A DNA stretch of 64,000 nt. Source: Burkholderia lata (GTDB lineage: Bacteria > Pseudomonadota > Gammaproteobacteria > Burkholderiales > Burkholderiaceae). Location of the stretch: positions 186,001-250,000 of the forward strand of contig NZ_CABVQK010000008.1 in the NCBI RefSeq assembly GCF_902499335.1. The letters are read 5' to 3'. Shown piece by piece: positions 44,030-52,294 of this stretch (within the stretch, counting starts at the first letter, position 1; each line of letters opens with the position of its first letter). A program made the position numbers and the translations under genes. Below the pieces are notes generated by a model that saw only the letters and a program-made list of their open reading frames with translations, ran no database searches and was not told the DNA's origin.

Positions 44030-44133
44030 GCGGCAACCCCGTTGTTCTTGTTAGTGATGTGCGGTACGGAATGGTGCGGCTCGCCACCCTACCGTCGGGC
44101 CGCCACTCCAACCCGCCGAAGCATGCGCGCCGC

Positions 44134-44559
44134 CTACGCGCCTTCCGCCTTCGTGCGGCGCGCCGGATGACGATGCGCGGCAATGCGCAGCAGCTTCTGG
44201 AACGACGGGCATTCGAGATGGTTCGATGCAGGACACACGGCCGCATGCCGCAGCGCATCGCGCACGGCGCCGAGACGGCGAATCGTACGGTCGAGTTCGT
44301 CGGCCTTGCCGTCGAGCTTCGCGCGATCGATCGCAGGCAGGCCATCCGTGCCGACCATCGCGAGGATGTCGTCGAGCGAAAAACCGGCCTCGCGGCCAAG
44401 CGCAATCAGCGCCAGGCGCTCCAGCACCGACTCGTCGTATTGCCGACGCAGCCCGTGGCGGCCGGTCGGGACGATCAGCCCCTTTTCCTCGTAGTAGCGC
44501 AGCGTCGACGCGGGCAATCCCGAGCGTCGCGCCACATCCGCAATGTCCAGCCGGCTCAT
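44134..44559 (-). CDS. MerR-family transcriptional regulator
   Basis: A 141-residue regulator with the MerR HTH and wing (IADVARRSGLPASTLRYYEE, then KGLIVPTGRHGLRRQY), a coiled dimerisation helix (about 80-115) and a short C-terminal region with two cysteines, VCPASNHLECPSF. The CIGCGC-type SoxR iron-sulfur motif is absent. The shine-dalgarno-like GAGG of this gene lies inside a MerR-type operator/promoter reading the other way into the DUF2938-like gene, so binding would also affect its own translation start region. Confidence 0.88.
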   Translation of the reverse strand: MSRLDIADVARRSGLPASTLRYYEEKGLIVPTGRHGLRRQYDESVLERLALIALGREAGFSLDDILAMVGTDGLPAIDRAKLDGKADELDRTIRRLGAVRDALRHAAVCPASNHLECPSFQKLLRIAAHRHPARRTKAEGA

Positions 44560-44561
44560 GC

Positions 44562-44592
44562 TTGACCTCAAGTGAACTTGAAGTTGCAAGAT
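44562..44592 (+). promoter_or_regulatory. MerR-type promoter with 19-bp spacer and CTCAAGT/ACTTGA dyad
   Basis: The -35 element TTGACC (44562-44567) and -10-like CAAGAT (44587-44592) are separated by exactly 19 bp. The spacer holds the dyad TCAAGTGAACTTGA (44568-44581). An over-long spacer containing a dyad is the hallmark of MerR-activated promoters. The core closely resembles the SoxR-box pattern CCTCAAGT-ACTTGAGG, though the regulator is not SoxR. Confidence 0.75.
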
Positions 44593-44699
44593 AGTCGCTC
44601 GACTCCATAAAGACAAGCGCTGACTGCCATGAAACCGCTGAAACCACGCTGTATTCCACTGCACCGCGCAGCCTTTGCCCTTCTTCGCGGAGGGTCGCG

Positions 44700-45197
44700 A
44701 TGAGCCTGCCCGACCTCCTCCTCAACCTGTTGCTGATCGGCACGGGCGCCACGCTCGTGATGGACCTGTGGACGCTGTTCCGGCGGCGTGCATTCGGCAT
44801 TCCGTCGCTGGACTATGCGCTGGTCGGCCGCTGGATCGGTCACATGCTGCAAGGCCGGTTCCGGCACGTGTCGATCGGCGCCGCGGCGCCCGTGCCGGGC
44901 GAGCGAGCGCTCGGCTGGATCGCGCATTACGCGATCGGCATCACGTTCGCGACACTGCCGGTCGTGGTTGCAGGCCCGGAATGGATCATCACGCCGACGC
45001 TGCTCCCTGCAATCATCGCCGGCCTCGCCAGCGTGGCCGCGCCATTTTTGGTGATGCAACCCGCGTTCGGCTTCGGCATCGCGGCGTCGCGTACGCCGCA
45101 CCCGCGCGTTGCGCGCCGGCGCAGCATCGTCGCGCATCTGTCGTACGGCATGGGGCTCTATCTGTCGGCGTTCGCGCTCGCAGCGCTGGCCCGTTGA
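44700..45197 (+). CDS. DUF2938-like integral membrane protein
   Basis: A 165-residue membrane protein with about four hydrophobic segments (about 5-22, 72-90, 98-118 and 140-160). GTGATLVMDLWTLFRRR and the GRWIGHMLQGRFRH motif match DUF2938 as I remember it. It is the divergent partner of the MerR regulator and is served by the MerR-type promoter at 44562. Function unknown; a stress or efflux-related role is a guess from the regulator. Confidence 0.8.
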   Translation: MSLPDLLLNLLLIGTGATLVMDLWTLFRRRAFGIPSLDYALVGRWIGHMLQGRFRHVSIGAAAPVPGERALGWIAHYAIGITFATLPVVVAGPEWIITPTLLPAIIAGLASVAAPFLVMQPAFGFGIAASRTPHPRVARRRSIVAHLSYGMGLYLSAFALAALAR

Positions 45198-45465
45198 GCA
45201 CACGGCTTCGCCAAAAAAGCCGTAAGAGGTAGCGTCGGCTCAACCGAGCAGACGTCGACGCCCACGCAAGCGCATCGTCGACCGTCGTGACAGGCACATC
45301 GCCCTGCGCGAGCCGGACCAAGGCCGCGCCGGGCATCAACACCGGCGCATCGACGATGAAGATGCCCATTCCGGTATGCGGGCAAATGCGGCGTGCTTGC
45401 GCGCCACCTCCCAGTGTTTCCGCTGTTTTCAAACCGCTCATCCGCGCGCCCGATGGCGGCGCACA
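45198..45465 (-). other. Gap with possible gene remnant on the minus strand
   Basis: Between the DUF2938-like and MarR genes a minus-strand frame opens at 45441 (MSGLKTAETLGGG) and runs to 45013. Its middle part (MGIFIVDAPVLMPGAALVRL, then AQGDVPVTTVDDALAWAST) has coding-like third-position GC and reads like the end of a real protein, but the frame then runs antisense into the DUF2938-like gene. It starts 24 bp downstream of the MarR stop. A truncated or decayed second cistron is possible; chance is not excluded. Confidence 0.3.
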
Positions 45466-45906
45466 TCACTCCCCGCCGCAGTCGATCAGGTTGTGCCGCA
45501 TGCGCCCGAGCAGCCGCACCAGCGTATCGTGCTCGTCGGGCGTGAAGCCGCGCAGCCCGTCGTCGGAGACGGTGTCGCCCACTTCGAGCATCTGCGGAAA
45601 GATCTCGCGCGACTTGTCGGTCAGCCGGATCACGAACGCGCGGCGGTCGTCGTCGTTCGCGATGCGCTCGATCCAGCCATAGCTTTCCATCCGGTCGAGC
45701 AACCGCGTCAGCGAGATCGGCGTGATCTCGAGCCATTCGGCGAGCCGCGCCTGATTCATCTCGCCCTTCCACGTCAGGTACGCGAGCACGCGGCTTTGTG
45801 CCCGTGTCAGCCCGATGCGCTTCGCGCGCCGGTCGAACAGGCGTCCGTTCAGGCGGGCGACGTCGGCAATCAGATAGCCGATCCGGTTCTCGTAAGTCTT
45901 GTCCAT
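45466..45906 (-). CDS. MarR-family repressor
   Basis: A 146-residue MarR-type winged-helix protein: RAQSRVLAYLTWKGEMNQA, then recognition helix LEITPISLTRLLDRMESYG and the wing RIANDDDRRAFVIRLT. It diverges from an EmrB-type drug exporter across 135 bp containing a palindrome at the exporter's -10 box, the standard layout for an autoregulated efflux repressor. A TATAAT-like element (minus strand, 45913-45918) lies only a few bases before its ATG. Confidence 0.9.
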   Translation of the reverse strand: MDKTYENRIGYLIADVARLNGRLFDRRAKRIGLTRAQSRVLAYLTWKGEMNQARLAEWLEITPISLTRLLDRMESYGWIERIANDDDRRAFVIRLTDKSREIFPQMLEVGDTVSDDGLRGFTPDEHDTLVRLLGRMRHNLIDCGGE

Positions 45907-45968
45907 CCGCGGATTATAGGGTCAAGCCTGGAACGGCCCGCGGCCCGTGGCCTGGCAATAAGCGGATA

Positions 45969-45985
45969 TATAATAAGCGTGCTTA
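45969..45985 (+). promoter_or_regulatory. TATAAT -10 box overlapping TAAGCGTGCTTA dyad (MarR operator)
   Basis: TATAAT (45969-45974) serves the exporter gene. It runs directly into TAAGC-GT-GCTTA (45974-45985), an inverted repeat of 5 bp arms. A MarR dimer bound here would cover the promoter. I could not find a good -35 at standard spacing. Confidence 0.55.
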
Positions 45986-46041
45986 CAATTACCGCCACGC
46001 AGGATCGCCGCCCACGGCGACCGCCCCACGGAGACACCCGC

Positions 46042-47571
46042 TTGAGCCCCGCCGCCGACGCCCCCGCCTCGCCCGCCCTGAACCGGCCGATGCTGACCCT
46101 GTCGATCATGCTTGCCACGCTGATCCAGACCCTCGACAGCACGATCGCGAACGTCGCGCTGCCACACATGCAGGGCACGCTGTCCGCGTCGCAGGACGAG
46201 ATCACGTGGGTGCTGACCTCCTATATCGTCGCTGCGGCGATCGCGACGCCGCTCACCGGCTGGCTGTCCGACCGGCTCAGCGTGAAGCGGCTGCTGATCG
46301 TGTCGATCGCGGGCTTCACGGTCGCGTCGGCGCTGTGCGGGCTGTCCGAGACACTCGTGCAGATCGTCGGCGCGCGCCTGCTGCAGGGCGTGTTCGGCGC
46401 CGCGCTGGTGCCGCTGTCGCAGTCGATCCTGCTCGACATCAACCCGCGCGAGAAACAGGGCCAGGCGATGGCGATCTGGGGGATGGGCGTGATGGTCGGC
46501 CCGATCCTCGGCCCGACGCTCGGCGGCTGGCTCACCGACAGCTACAACTGGCGCTGGGTGTTCTTCATCAACGTGCCGATCGGCGCGTTCGCGCTCGCTG
46601 GCGTGATGACCTTCCTGCCCGCGCGCGCGCCGCGCCCGCATGTGAAATTCGACGCGTTCGGCTTCGCGACGCTGGCGCTCGCGATCGGCGCGTTCCAGGC
46701 GATGCTCGACCGCGGCGAACAGCTCGACTGGTTCGGCTCGTACGAGATCCGCATCGAGGCGATCGTCGCGGTGCTCAGCTTCGCGTTCTTCCTCGTGCAT
46801 ACGGCGACCGTCGGCAAGGCGTCGTTCTTCAAGTCGGAACTGCTGCGCGACCCGAACTTCGCGACGGGCACGCTGTTCATCTTCGTGGTCGGCGCGGTGC
46901 TGTACGCAACGCGCGCGCTGCTGCCGCCGATGCTGCAGAACCTGATGGGCTACCCGGTCGCGACGACGGGCCTCGTCACCGCGCCAAGCGGCGCCGGCAC
47001 GATGATCGCGATGCTGTTCGTCGGAAGGCTGCTGAAATACGTGGATGCGCGGATGCTGCTGCTCGCGGGGCTGTCGATTTCCGCGCTCGCGCTATGGCAG
47101 ATGATGCAGTACACGGTCGTGCTGTCCGAAGCGGACATCGTGTGGCCGGGCGTGGTGCAGGGCTTCGGGCTGGGGCTCGTGTTCGTGCCGTTGAGCGCGC
47201 TGTCGTTCTCGACGCTGCCGCCCGACCTGCGCGCGGACGGCACGGCCACCTACAGCCTGATGCGCAATATCGGCAGCAGTATCGGCATCTCGATCGTGCA
47301 GACGCTGATGACGCGCAACACGCAGGTCGCGCATGCCGACCTCGCGACCCACATCACGCCGTTCAACCCGGCCGTGCAGGCGATGGCCGGCAGTCGCCTC
47401 GACATCGCGCTGCTCGACCGCACGATCAACCAGCAGGCGTCGATGATCGCGTACCTGAACGACTTCAAGCTGATGTTCGTCGCGACGCTGCTGATGATTC
47501 CGCTGCTGCTGCTGATCCGGCCGCCGCAGAAAGCAGCGAGCGTGGAGATCGCGCACGCGGCGATGGATTAA
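46042..47571 (+). CDS. DHA2-family MFS multidrug exporter (EmrB-like)
   Basis: A 509-residue 14-span drug:H+ antiporter. Motifs: LDSTIANVALPHMQGTL (DHA2 motif D1), LTGWLSDRLSVKRLLI (motif A), GARLLQGVFGAALVPLSQ, and GPILGPTLGGWLTDSYNWRW (motif C). I chose TTG 46042, which is preceded by GGAGA and gives the usual EmrB length; ATG 46090 is the alternative. No HlyD/EmrA partner gene is adjacent. Likely repressed by the divergent MarR protein. Confidence 0.88.
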   Translation: MSPAADAPASPALNRPMLTLSIMLATLIQTLDSTIANVALPHMQGTLSASQDEITWVLTSYIVAAAIATPLTGWLSDRLSVKRLLIVSIAGFTVASALCGLSETLVQIVGARLLQGVFGAALVPLSQSILLDINPREKQGQAMAIWGMGVMVGPILGPTLGGWLTDSYNWRWVFFINVPIGAFALAGVMTFLPARAPRPHVKFDAFGFATLALAIGAFQAMLDRGEQLDWFGSYEIRIEAIVAVLSFAFFLVHTATVGKASFFKSELLRDPNFATGTLFIFVVGAVLYATRALLPPMLQNLMGYPVATTGLVTAPSGAGTMIAMLFVGRLLKYVDARMLLLAGLSISALALWQMMQYTVVLSEADIVWPGVVQGFGLGLVFVPLSALSFSTLPPDLRADGTATYSLMRNIGSSIGISIVQTLMTRNTQVAHADLATHITPFNPAVQAMAGSRLDIALLDRTINQQASMIAYLNDFKLMFVATLLMIPLLLLIRPPQKAASVEIAHAAMD

Positions 47572-47608
47572 CGGGCGCACGCGCGGCGCACGCCCGCTTC
47601 GCCCCGCG

Positions 47609-49123
47609 TCAGGCCTTCATCGTGCCCGTGCGCACGTAGCGCTCGTGCCACGACAGCGCCTCGGCGAGCAGGTGCGGCGTGTGCTTGCCGAAGCTTTCGC
47701 GCGACGCACGCTCGAAGTAATCCTCGAGCATCGGCCGGTAGTCGGGATGCGCGCAGGTCGCGATGACCTTGCGTGCACGCTGCTTCGGCGACAGGCCGCG
47801 CAGGTCCGCGAGGCCCTGCTCGGTGACGACCACCGCGACGTCGTGCTCGGTATGGTCGACGTGGCTCGCCATCGGCACGATTCGCGAGATCGCGCCGCCC
47901 TTCGCGGTACTCGCCGACATGAAGCACGACAGGTAGCCGTTACGCGCGAAGTCGCCCGAACCGCCGATGCCGTTCTGGATCTTCGTGCCCATCACATGCG
48001 TCGAGTTCACGTTGCCGTAGATGTCGGCCTCGATCATCCCGTTCATCGCGATGCAGCCGAGACGGCGCACGAGCTCCGGATGGTTGCTGATCTCCTGCGG
48101 GCGCAGCACGATCTTCTCGCGGAACGTCGCGATTTCGTCGGCGAAGCGCTGCACGGCGGCCGGGCTCAGCGACAGCGCGGTGGCCGACGCGAAGTCCAGC
48201 GTGCCGTCCTGGAGCAGGTCGAGCATGCCGTCCTGGATCACTTCGGTGTACGCGGTCAGGTGCGAGAAGCCGGCCGAGCTGAGCTCCGCGAGCACCGCGT
48301 TCGTGATGTTGCCGACGCCCGACTGCAGCGGCAGCAGGTTTTCCGGCAGGCGGCCACGCTTCACTTCGTGACGCAGGAAGTCGATCAGTTGATGCGCGAT
48401 CTGCTTGGACGTCTCGTCCGGCGCGGAGAACGCGTTGCTGCGATCCGGCGCGTCGGTTTCGACGATCGCGACGATCTTGTCGGCCGGGCAGCGCAGGTAC
48501 GGCTCGCCGATCCGGTCGTCGCTCTTCGTCAGCGGAATCGGCTTGCGGTGCGGCGGCAGCGCGGTGCCGTAGTAGACGTCGTGCATTCCGTCGAGGCCGA
48601 GCGGCTGGCGCGAGTTGACCTCGAGGATCACGTGCTTCGCGCGTTCGAGCCAGGTCTTGTTGTTGCCGATCGACGCGGACGGAATCAGCAGCCCGTCCTC
48701 GCGGATGCCCGCGACTTCGACGATCGCGACATCGAGATCGCCGTACAGCCCGAACCATGCGTACTGTGCGACGTGGCTCAGGTGGACGTCCTGGTAGTCG
48801 ACTTCGCCGCCGTTGATCTTGTCGCGCAACGTCGGGTCGGACTGGTACGGCAGGCGCATCGAGATGCCGTTGGTGCGGGCGAGCGCGCCGTCGAGTTCCG
48901 GCGCGGTCGACGCGCCCGTCAGCACGTTGATCCGGAAGTCCTCGCCGCGCGTGTGCGCCGCGTCGATGTGGGCGGCAAGCGCGGCCGGTACGGCCTTCGG
49001 ATAGCCCGACCCCGTGAAGCCGCTCATGGCGACGGTCATGCCGGGGCGGATCAGCGCGGCGGCTTCGTCGGCGGTGCGGACGAGCGAACGCAGGGCGGGA
49101 GCGAGGATGCGTGATGAAGACAT
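47609..49123 (-). CDS. Acetyl-CoA hydrolase/succinyl-CoA:acyl CoA-transferase
   Basis: A 504-residue class I CoA-transferase-family enzyme (Ach1/ScpC/AarC type). Landmarks: GMTVAMSGFTGSGYPKAVPA near the N-terminus, LPLQSGVGNITNAVLAEL mid-protein, MNGMIEADIYGNVNSTHVMG and IGGSGDFARNGYLS. It moves CoA between acetate, propionate and succinate or hydrolyses acetyl-CoA. The start at 49123 opens the conserved domain; the frame remains open to 49360 without conserved sequence. Monocistronic. Confidence 0.88.
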   Translation of the reverse strand: MSSSRILAPALRSLVRTADEAAALIRPGMTVAMSGFTGSGYPKAVPAALAAHIDAAHTRGEDFRINVLTGASTAPELDGALARTNGISMRLPYQSDPTLRDKINGGEVDYQDVHLSHVAQYAWFGLYGDLDVAIVEVAGIREDGLLIPSASIGNNKTWLERAKHVILEVNSRQPLGLDGMHDVYYGTALPPHRKPIPLTKSDDRIGEPYLRCPADKIVAIVETDAPDRSNAFSAPDETSKQIAHQLIDFLRHEVKRGRLPENLLPLQSGVGNITNAVLAELSSAGFSHLTAYTEVIQDGMLDLLQDGTLDFASATALSLSPAAVQRFADEIATFREKIVLRPQEISNHPELVRRLGCIAMNGMIEADIYGNVNSTHVMGTKIQNGIGGSGDFARNGYLSCFMSASTAKGGAISRIVPMASHVDHTEHDVAVVVTEQGLADLRGLSPKQRARKVIATCAHPDYRPMLEDYFERASRESFGKHTPHLLAEALSWHERYVRTGTMKA

Positions 49124-49776
49124 GGCTGGTTTCTGACGCTTTGGTCTGTCGTTGACGTCGCTGGGGGTGTCTCCTGAGCGACATGAAGCCCTTGGGGCCG
49201 CGAGGGGCGGCCGGCACCACAGGCACGGTCGGAGTATCGCAGAGGCGATCACCGCGAAATGTCCGCTAAATGCAAAAGATCCTTGCCGGATTTGCCGGGT
49301 ATCGAACGGCCGTTCTGTGACAGACGCTCCGTTTAAATCGGATGCACACGAAAGGTGCATGAAAGCATCGGGCAGAAAGACCGGTCGACGATCGCCAACT
49401 CATGCGTGTCAATCGACGGATTTCCACCGCAATTTATCGCCAGCCAATCGGCAATGACCGACATCCGTCCGGCGCGGCCAATTGTCACCCGATGCGGCGT
49501 ATCCCGGCCTGACGCACGTCAAGTTCGCACGCGCCGCGCGACGCTCACCGGGAAGCGCGAAAAGCACCGTCGCACCGGCCTGTGAGGCCCGTCCGTCCTT
49601 GACAGCCGCGTGGCGCGAACCACACTGGAATACGGATCCCGCAACCCTGTCTGACCGCCCTTTCGCGCCCGCGCTTTTTGGCTGGCCGATCGACGCAAGA
49701 CGCGGTAACACTCCCTCATGTCAGGACATTGATCGAATAAAAAGCAACAAATTACAATTCCGTATATATTTCGCCG
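49124..49776. other. 653-bp intergenic region upstream of the phosphonate operon
   Basis: No convincing gene is seen on either strand. GC falls towards the right end. It should contain the divergent promoters of the CoA-transferase gene and the phosphonate operon. Confidence 0.6.
49729..49758 (+). promoter_or_regulatory. Candidate promoter TTGATC-N18-TACAAT of the phosphonate operon
   Basis: TTGATC (49729-49734) and TACAAT (49753-49758) are 18 bp apart in an AT-rich patch ending at the first gene of the operon. A start near 49765 would leave a 5' leader of only about 12 nt, and no Shine-Dalgarno sequence is visible before ATG 49777, so near-leaderless initiation is possible. Confidence 0.4.
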
Positions 49777-50457
49777 ATGGACCAAAGAAAAACCGCCACA
49801 CGTTCCGAACCGCCCCTGCCTCGCACCTGGGATGCGCGGCTCGCGCGCTCGCTTGTCCGACCGCTCGTCGACACGCCCGTCACCCCGAATCACCTCACCA
49901 CAGTTCGTCTGCTGATCGGCCTCGCCGGCGCCTGGTGCCTCGCGCACGGCGGCTTCGGCTGGAGCAATGCAGGCGCGTTCCTGATCGTGCTGTCGAACTT
50001 CGTCGACCACACCGATGGCGAGCTCGCACGCATCAGCGGCAAGTCGAGCAAGATCGGTCATTTTTACGACCTCGCGGCAGACGCGCTCGTCACGGTCGCG
50101 CTGTTCGTCAGCATGGGGGTCGGTATCGTCGCCCAGGGCGGCCAGATGGCCGCGTCGCCGGTGCTGCTCGGCGCGGTGGCCGGCGCGGCCGTCGCGCTGA
50201 TCTTCTTCCTGCGCATGCGGATCGAATCGTTCGCCGGCAAGGCCGGCACCAAGCAGGCATTCGCCGGCGGCTTCGAAACCGAAGACGTGCTCTACCTGCT
50301 GCCGCTCGTGACGCTGTTCGACGGCGTCGAGCCGTTCCTGCTCGCGGCGTCGATCGGCGCCCCGCTGTTCGCCGCCTGGGTCGTGATCGACTGGTGGCGC
50401 ATCGTCCGGCGCGGCAACGTTGCTCAGAATCCCACCGAAATCCAGGCTTCCAAATGA
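49777..50457 (+). CDS. CDP-alcohol phosphatidyltransferase-family enzyme
   Basis: A 226-residue inner-membrane enzyme with the complete CDP-alcohol phosphotransferase signature: Asp77, Asp80, Gly81, Ala84, Arg85, Gly94, Asp98 and Asp102 (in VDHTDGELAR then GHFYDLAAD). About six hydrophobic segments surround it. The family transfers a CDP/CMP-linked group to an alcohol or lipid. It is first in an operon that makes and nucleotidyl-activates a phosphonate, so it probably moves an aminoethylphosphonate group from its CMP ester onto diacylglycerol or another lipid. The lipid acceptor is inferred. ATGA overlap with the next gene. Confidence 0.88.
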   Translation: MDQRKTATRSEPPLPRTWDARLARSLVRPLVDTPVTPNHLTTVRLLIGLAGAWCLAHGGFGWSNAGAFLIVLSNFVDHTDGELARISGKSSKIGHFYDLAADALVTVALFVSMGVGIVAQGGQMAASPVLLGAVAGAAVALIFFLRMRIESFAGKAGTKQAFAGGFETEDVLYLLPLVTLFDGVEPFLLAASIGAPLFAAWVVIDWWRIVRRGNVAQNPTEIQASK

Positions 50458-51260
50458 ATAGCACGCGCGACGACTCCGTGCTGAGCCCGGCACGCCCCGC
50501 GCCCGTGCGCGCGGCCGCGGCCGATCCCGATCGCACCGTGGCCGACTGCGTCGGCCCGCTCGACCTCGACCGCCTGCGCGGCGACTACACGCGCCAGGGC
50601 TCGTTCCTGTACCTCGACGCATTCCTGCCGGCCGACGCGCACGCGAAGCTGGCGGACGCCGCCCGTGCGATGCAGGCCGGCCTGAACCGCAATTACCTGC
50701 CCGGCCACAAGCAGGGCGGCAGCGTGAGCCGCCATACGATCGACGAGCAGGCGCCGTACATCGCCGAACTGTATCGCTCGAAGGCGCTCCTCTCCTTCCT
50801 CGAGAAAGTCACGGGCGACAAGCTGATGCTGTCGCCGGACGACGATCCGCACGCATACGCGCTGTATTACTACACGAAGCCCGGCGACCACATCGGCTGG
50901 CACTACGACACGTCGTACTACGACGGCCGCCGCTACACGCTGCTGATCGGCGTGATCGACGAATCGTCGTGCCGGCTCGACTACGAGCTGCACACGCGCA
51001 ATCCGGACGTCGCCGACGAACCGGGCTCCGTCCAGATCGCCGACGGCGGCATCGTGCTGTTCGACGGCGACAAGCTGCGCCACCGCATCACGCCGCTCGG
51101 CCAGAACGAGATGCGCGTGTCGCTCACCTTCGAATACGTGACGAACCCCGGCATGCGGCCGTGGAAGCGCTTCATCTCGAACATGAAGGACGCGATCGCG
51201 TATTTCGGTTTCCGCCAGGTGTTCAAGCAACTGGCGACGCGACGCACGACCGGGTCATGA
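50454..51260 (+). CDS. Fe(II)/2-oxoglutarate-dependent oxygenase of the phosphonate operon
   Basis: A 268-residue non-haem iron oxygenase. The facial triad is His150-x-Asp152 (GWHYDTSYYDG) with His210 (KLRHRITPLG), and Arg221 (MRVSLTF) binds 2-oxoglutarate. The arrangement resembles prolyl-4-hydroxylase-like DSBH proteins. The start overlaps the preceding stop (ATGA) and its own stop overlaps the following start. The natural guess is hydroxylation of 2-aminoethylphosphonate (for instance at C1) or of an acyl chain of the lipid product. Confidence 0.85.
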   Translation: MNSTRDDSVLSPARPAPVRAAAADPDRTVADCVGPLDLDRLRGDYTRQGSFLYLDAFLPADAHAKLADAARAMQAGLNRNYLPGHKQGGSVSRHTIDEQAPYIAELYRSKALLSFLEKVTGDKLMLSPDDDPHAYALYYYTKPGDHIGWHYDTSYYDGRRYTLLIGVIDESSCRLDYELHTRNPDVADEPGSVQIADGGIVLFDGDKLRHRITPLGQNEMRVSLTFEYVTNPGMRPWKRFISNMKDAIAYFGFRQVFKQLATRRTTGS

Positions 51261-52258
51261 CACGCGCCGGCCTCATCCTGCTGTCCCTCGGGACCGCACT
51301 CTTCGTCGCACTCCTTGCATGGCAGGGCGTTGGCGCGGTCGCGTCCACGTTCCTCGCGGCCGGCTGGGGGCTTGCGCTCGTCGCGGCGTTCCACGTCGTG
51401 CCGCTCGTGATCGACGCGATCGCGATCTCCGTGATGTTCCGCCCCGGCCAGCCGGGCGCCGAGCTCGGAAACGCGCTGCGCGCGCGCTGGGTCGGCGAAT
51501 CGGTGAACAGCCTGCTGCCCGCCGGGCAGATCGGCGGCCCCGTGCTGATGGTGCGCCACCTCGCGCAGCGCGGCACGCGGATGGCCGACGCGGCGGCGGC
51601 CGTCACCGTCAGCACGACGATGCAGGCGCTCGCGCAGATGGCATTCGCGCTGATCGGCATCGCCGCATTCAGCCTGTACGCGACGCACGAATCGGTCGCG
51701 CACCTGCGCACGCCCGCGCTGATCGCCACCGGCGTGCTCGGCGCCCTCGCCGCGCTGTTCTACATGGCGCAGCGGCGCGGGCTGTTCGGCCGCGGCCTGC
51801 GCCTCGCGTCGAAGCTGCTCGGCCCGCGCGACTGGTCGTCGCTGGCCACCCGCGCCGACGCGATCGATGACGCGGTCGGCGCGCTGTACCGCGATCGTGC
51901 GAAGGTCGCGAAGACGTTCGCACTGAGTCTCGTCGGCTGGATCGTCGGTACCGCGGAAGTGTGGCTCGCGCTGCACTTCCTCGGGCACCCGGTGAGCTGG
52001 CTCGACGCGCTGCTGCTCGAGAGCGTCGGCCAGGCCATTCGTGGCGCGGCCTTCGCGATCCCGGGCTCGCTCGGCGCGCAGGAAGGCGGTTACCTGCTCC
52101 TCGCGCCGCTGGTCGGACTGCCGCCCGACGCGGCGCTCGCGCTGTCGCTTGCGAAACGCGCACGCGAACTCGCGCTCGGCCTGCCCGGCCTGCTCTATCT
52201 GCATTTCAGTGAAAGAAACTGGCAGCGGCGCCGTGCGCCGCAGCCGCTCGCCGACTGA
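51257..52258 (+). CDS. Flippase-like membrane protein (lysylphosphatidylglycerol synthase TM/HpnL type)
   Basis: A 333-residue polytopic membrane protein with about eight spans. SVNSLLPAGQIGGPVLMVRHLAQRG and IPGSLGAQEGGYLLLAPLVGL match the LPG-synthase transmembrane region family (UPF0104, HpnL). It has no catalytic MprF-type synthase domain. In this operon it may flip or shuttle the finished phosphonolipid across the membrane. Coupled to the oxygenase gene by ATGA. Confidence 0.85.
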   Translation: MTRAGLILLSLGTALFVALLAWQGVGAVASTFLAAGWGLALVAAFHVVPLVIDAIAISVMFRPGQPGAELGNALRARWVGESVNSLLPAGQIGGPVLMVRHLAQRGTRMADAAAAVTVSTTMQALAQMAFALIGIAAFSLYATHESVAHLRTPALIATGVLGALAALFYMAQRRGLFGRGLRLASKLLGPRDWSSLATRADAIDDAVGALYRDRAKVAKTFALSLVGWIVGTAEVWLALHFLGHPVSWLDALLLESVGQAIRGAAFAIPGSLGAQEGGYLLLAPLVGLPPDAALALSLAKRARELALGLPGLLYLHFSERNWQRRRAPQPLAD

Positions 52259-52294
52259 TCGTTCAGATCCGCCGGCTTTTTGGTTGGAGAACCC

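Noticed and set aside
44134..44559. MerR-family gene as soxR because of the SoxR-like operator
   Set aside because: The C-terminal iron-sulfur cysteine motif of SoxR is missing.
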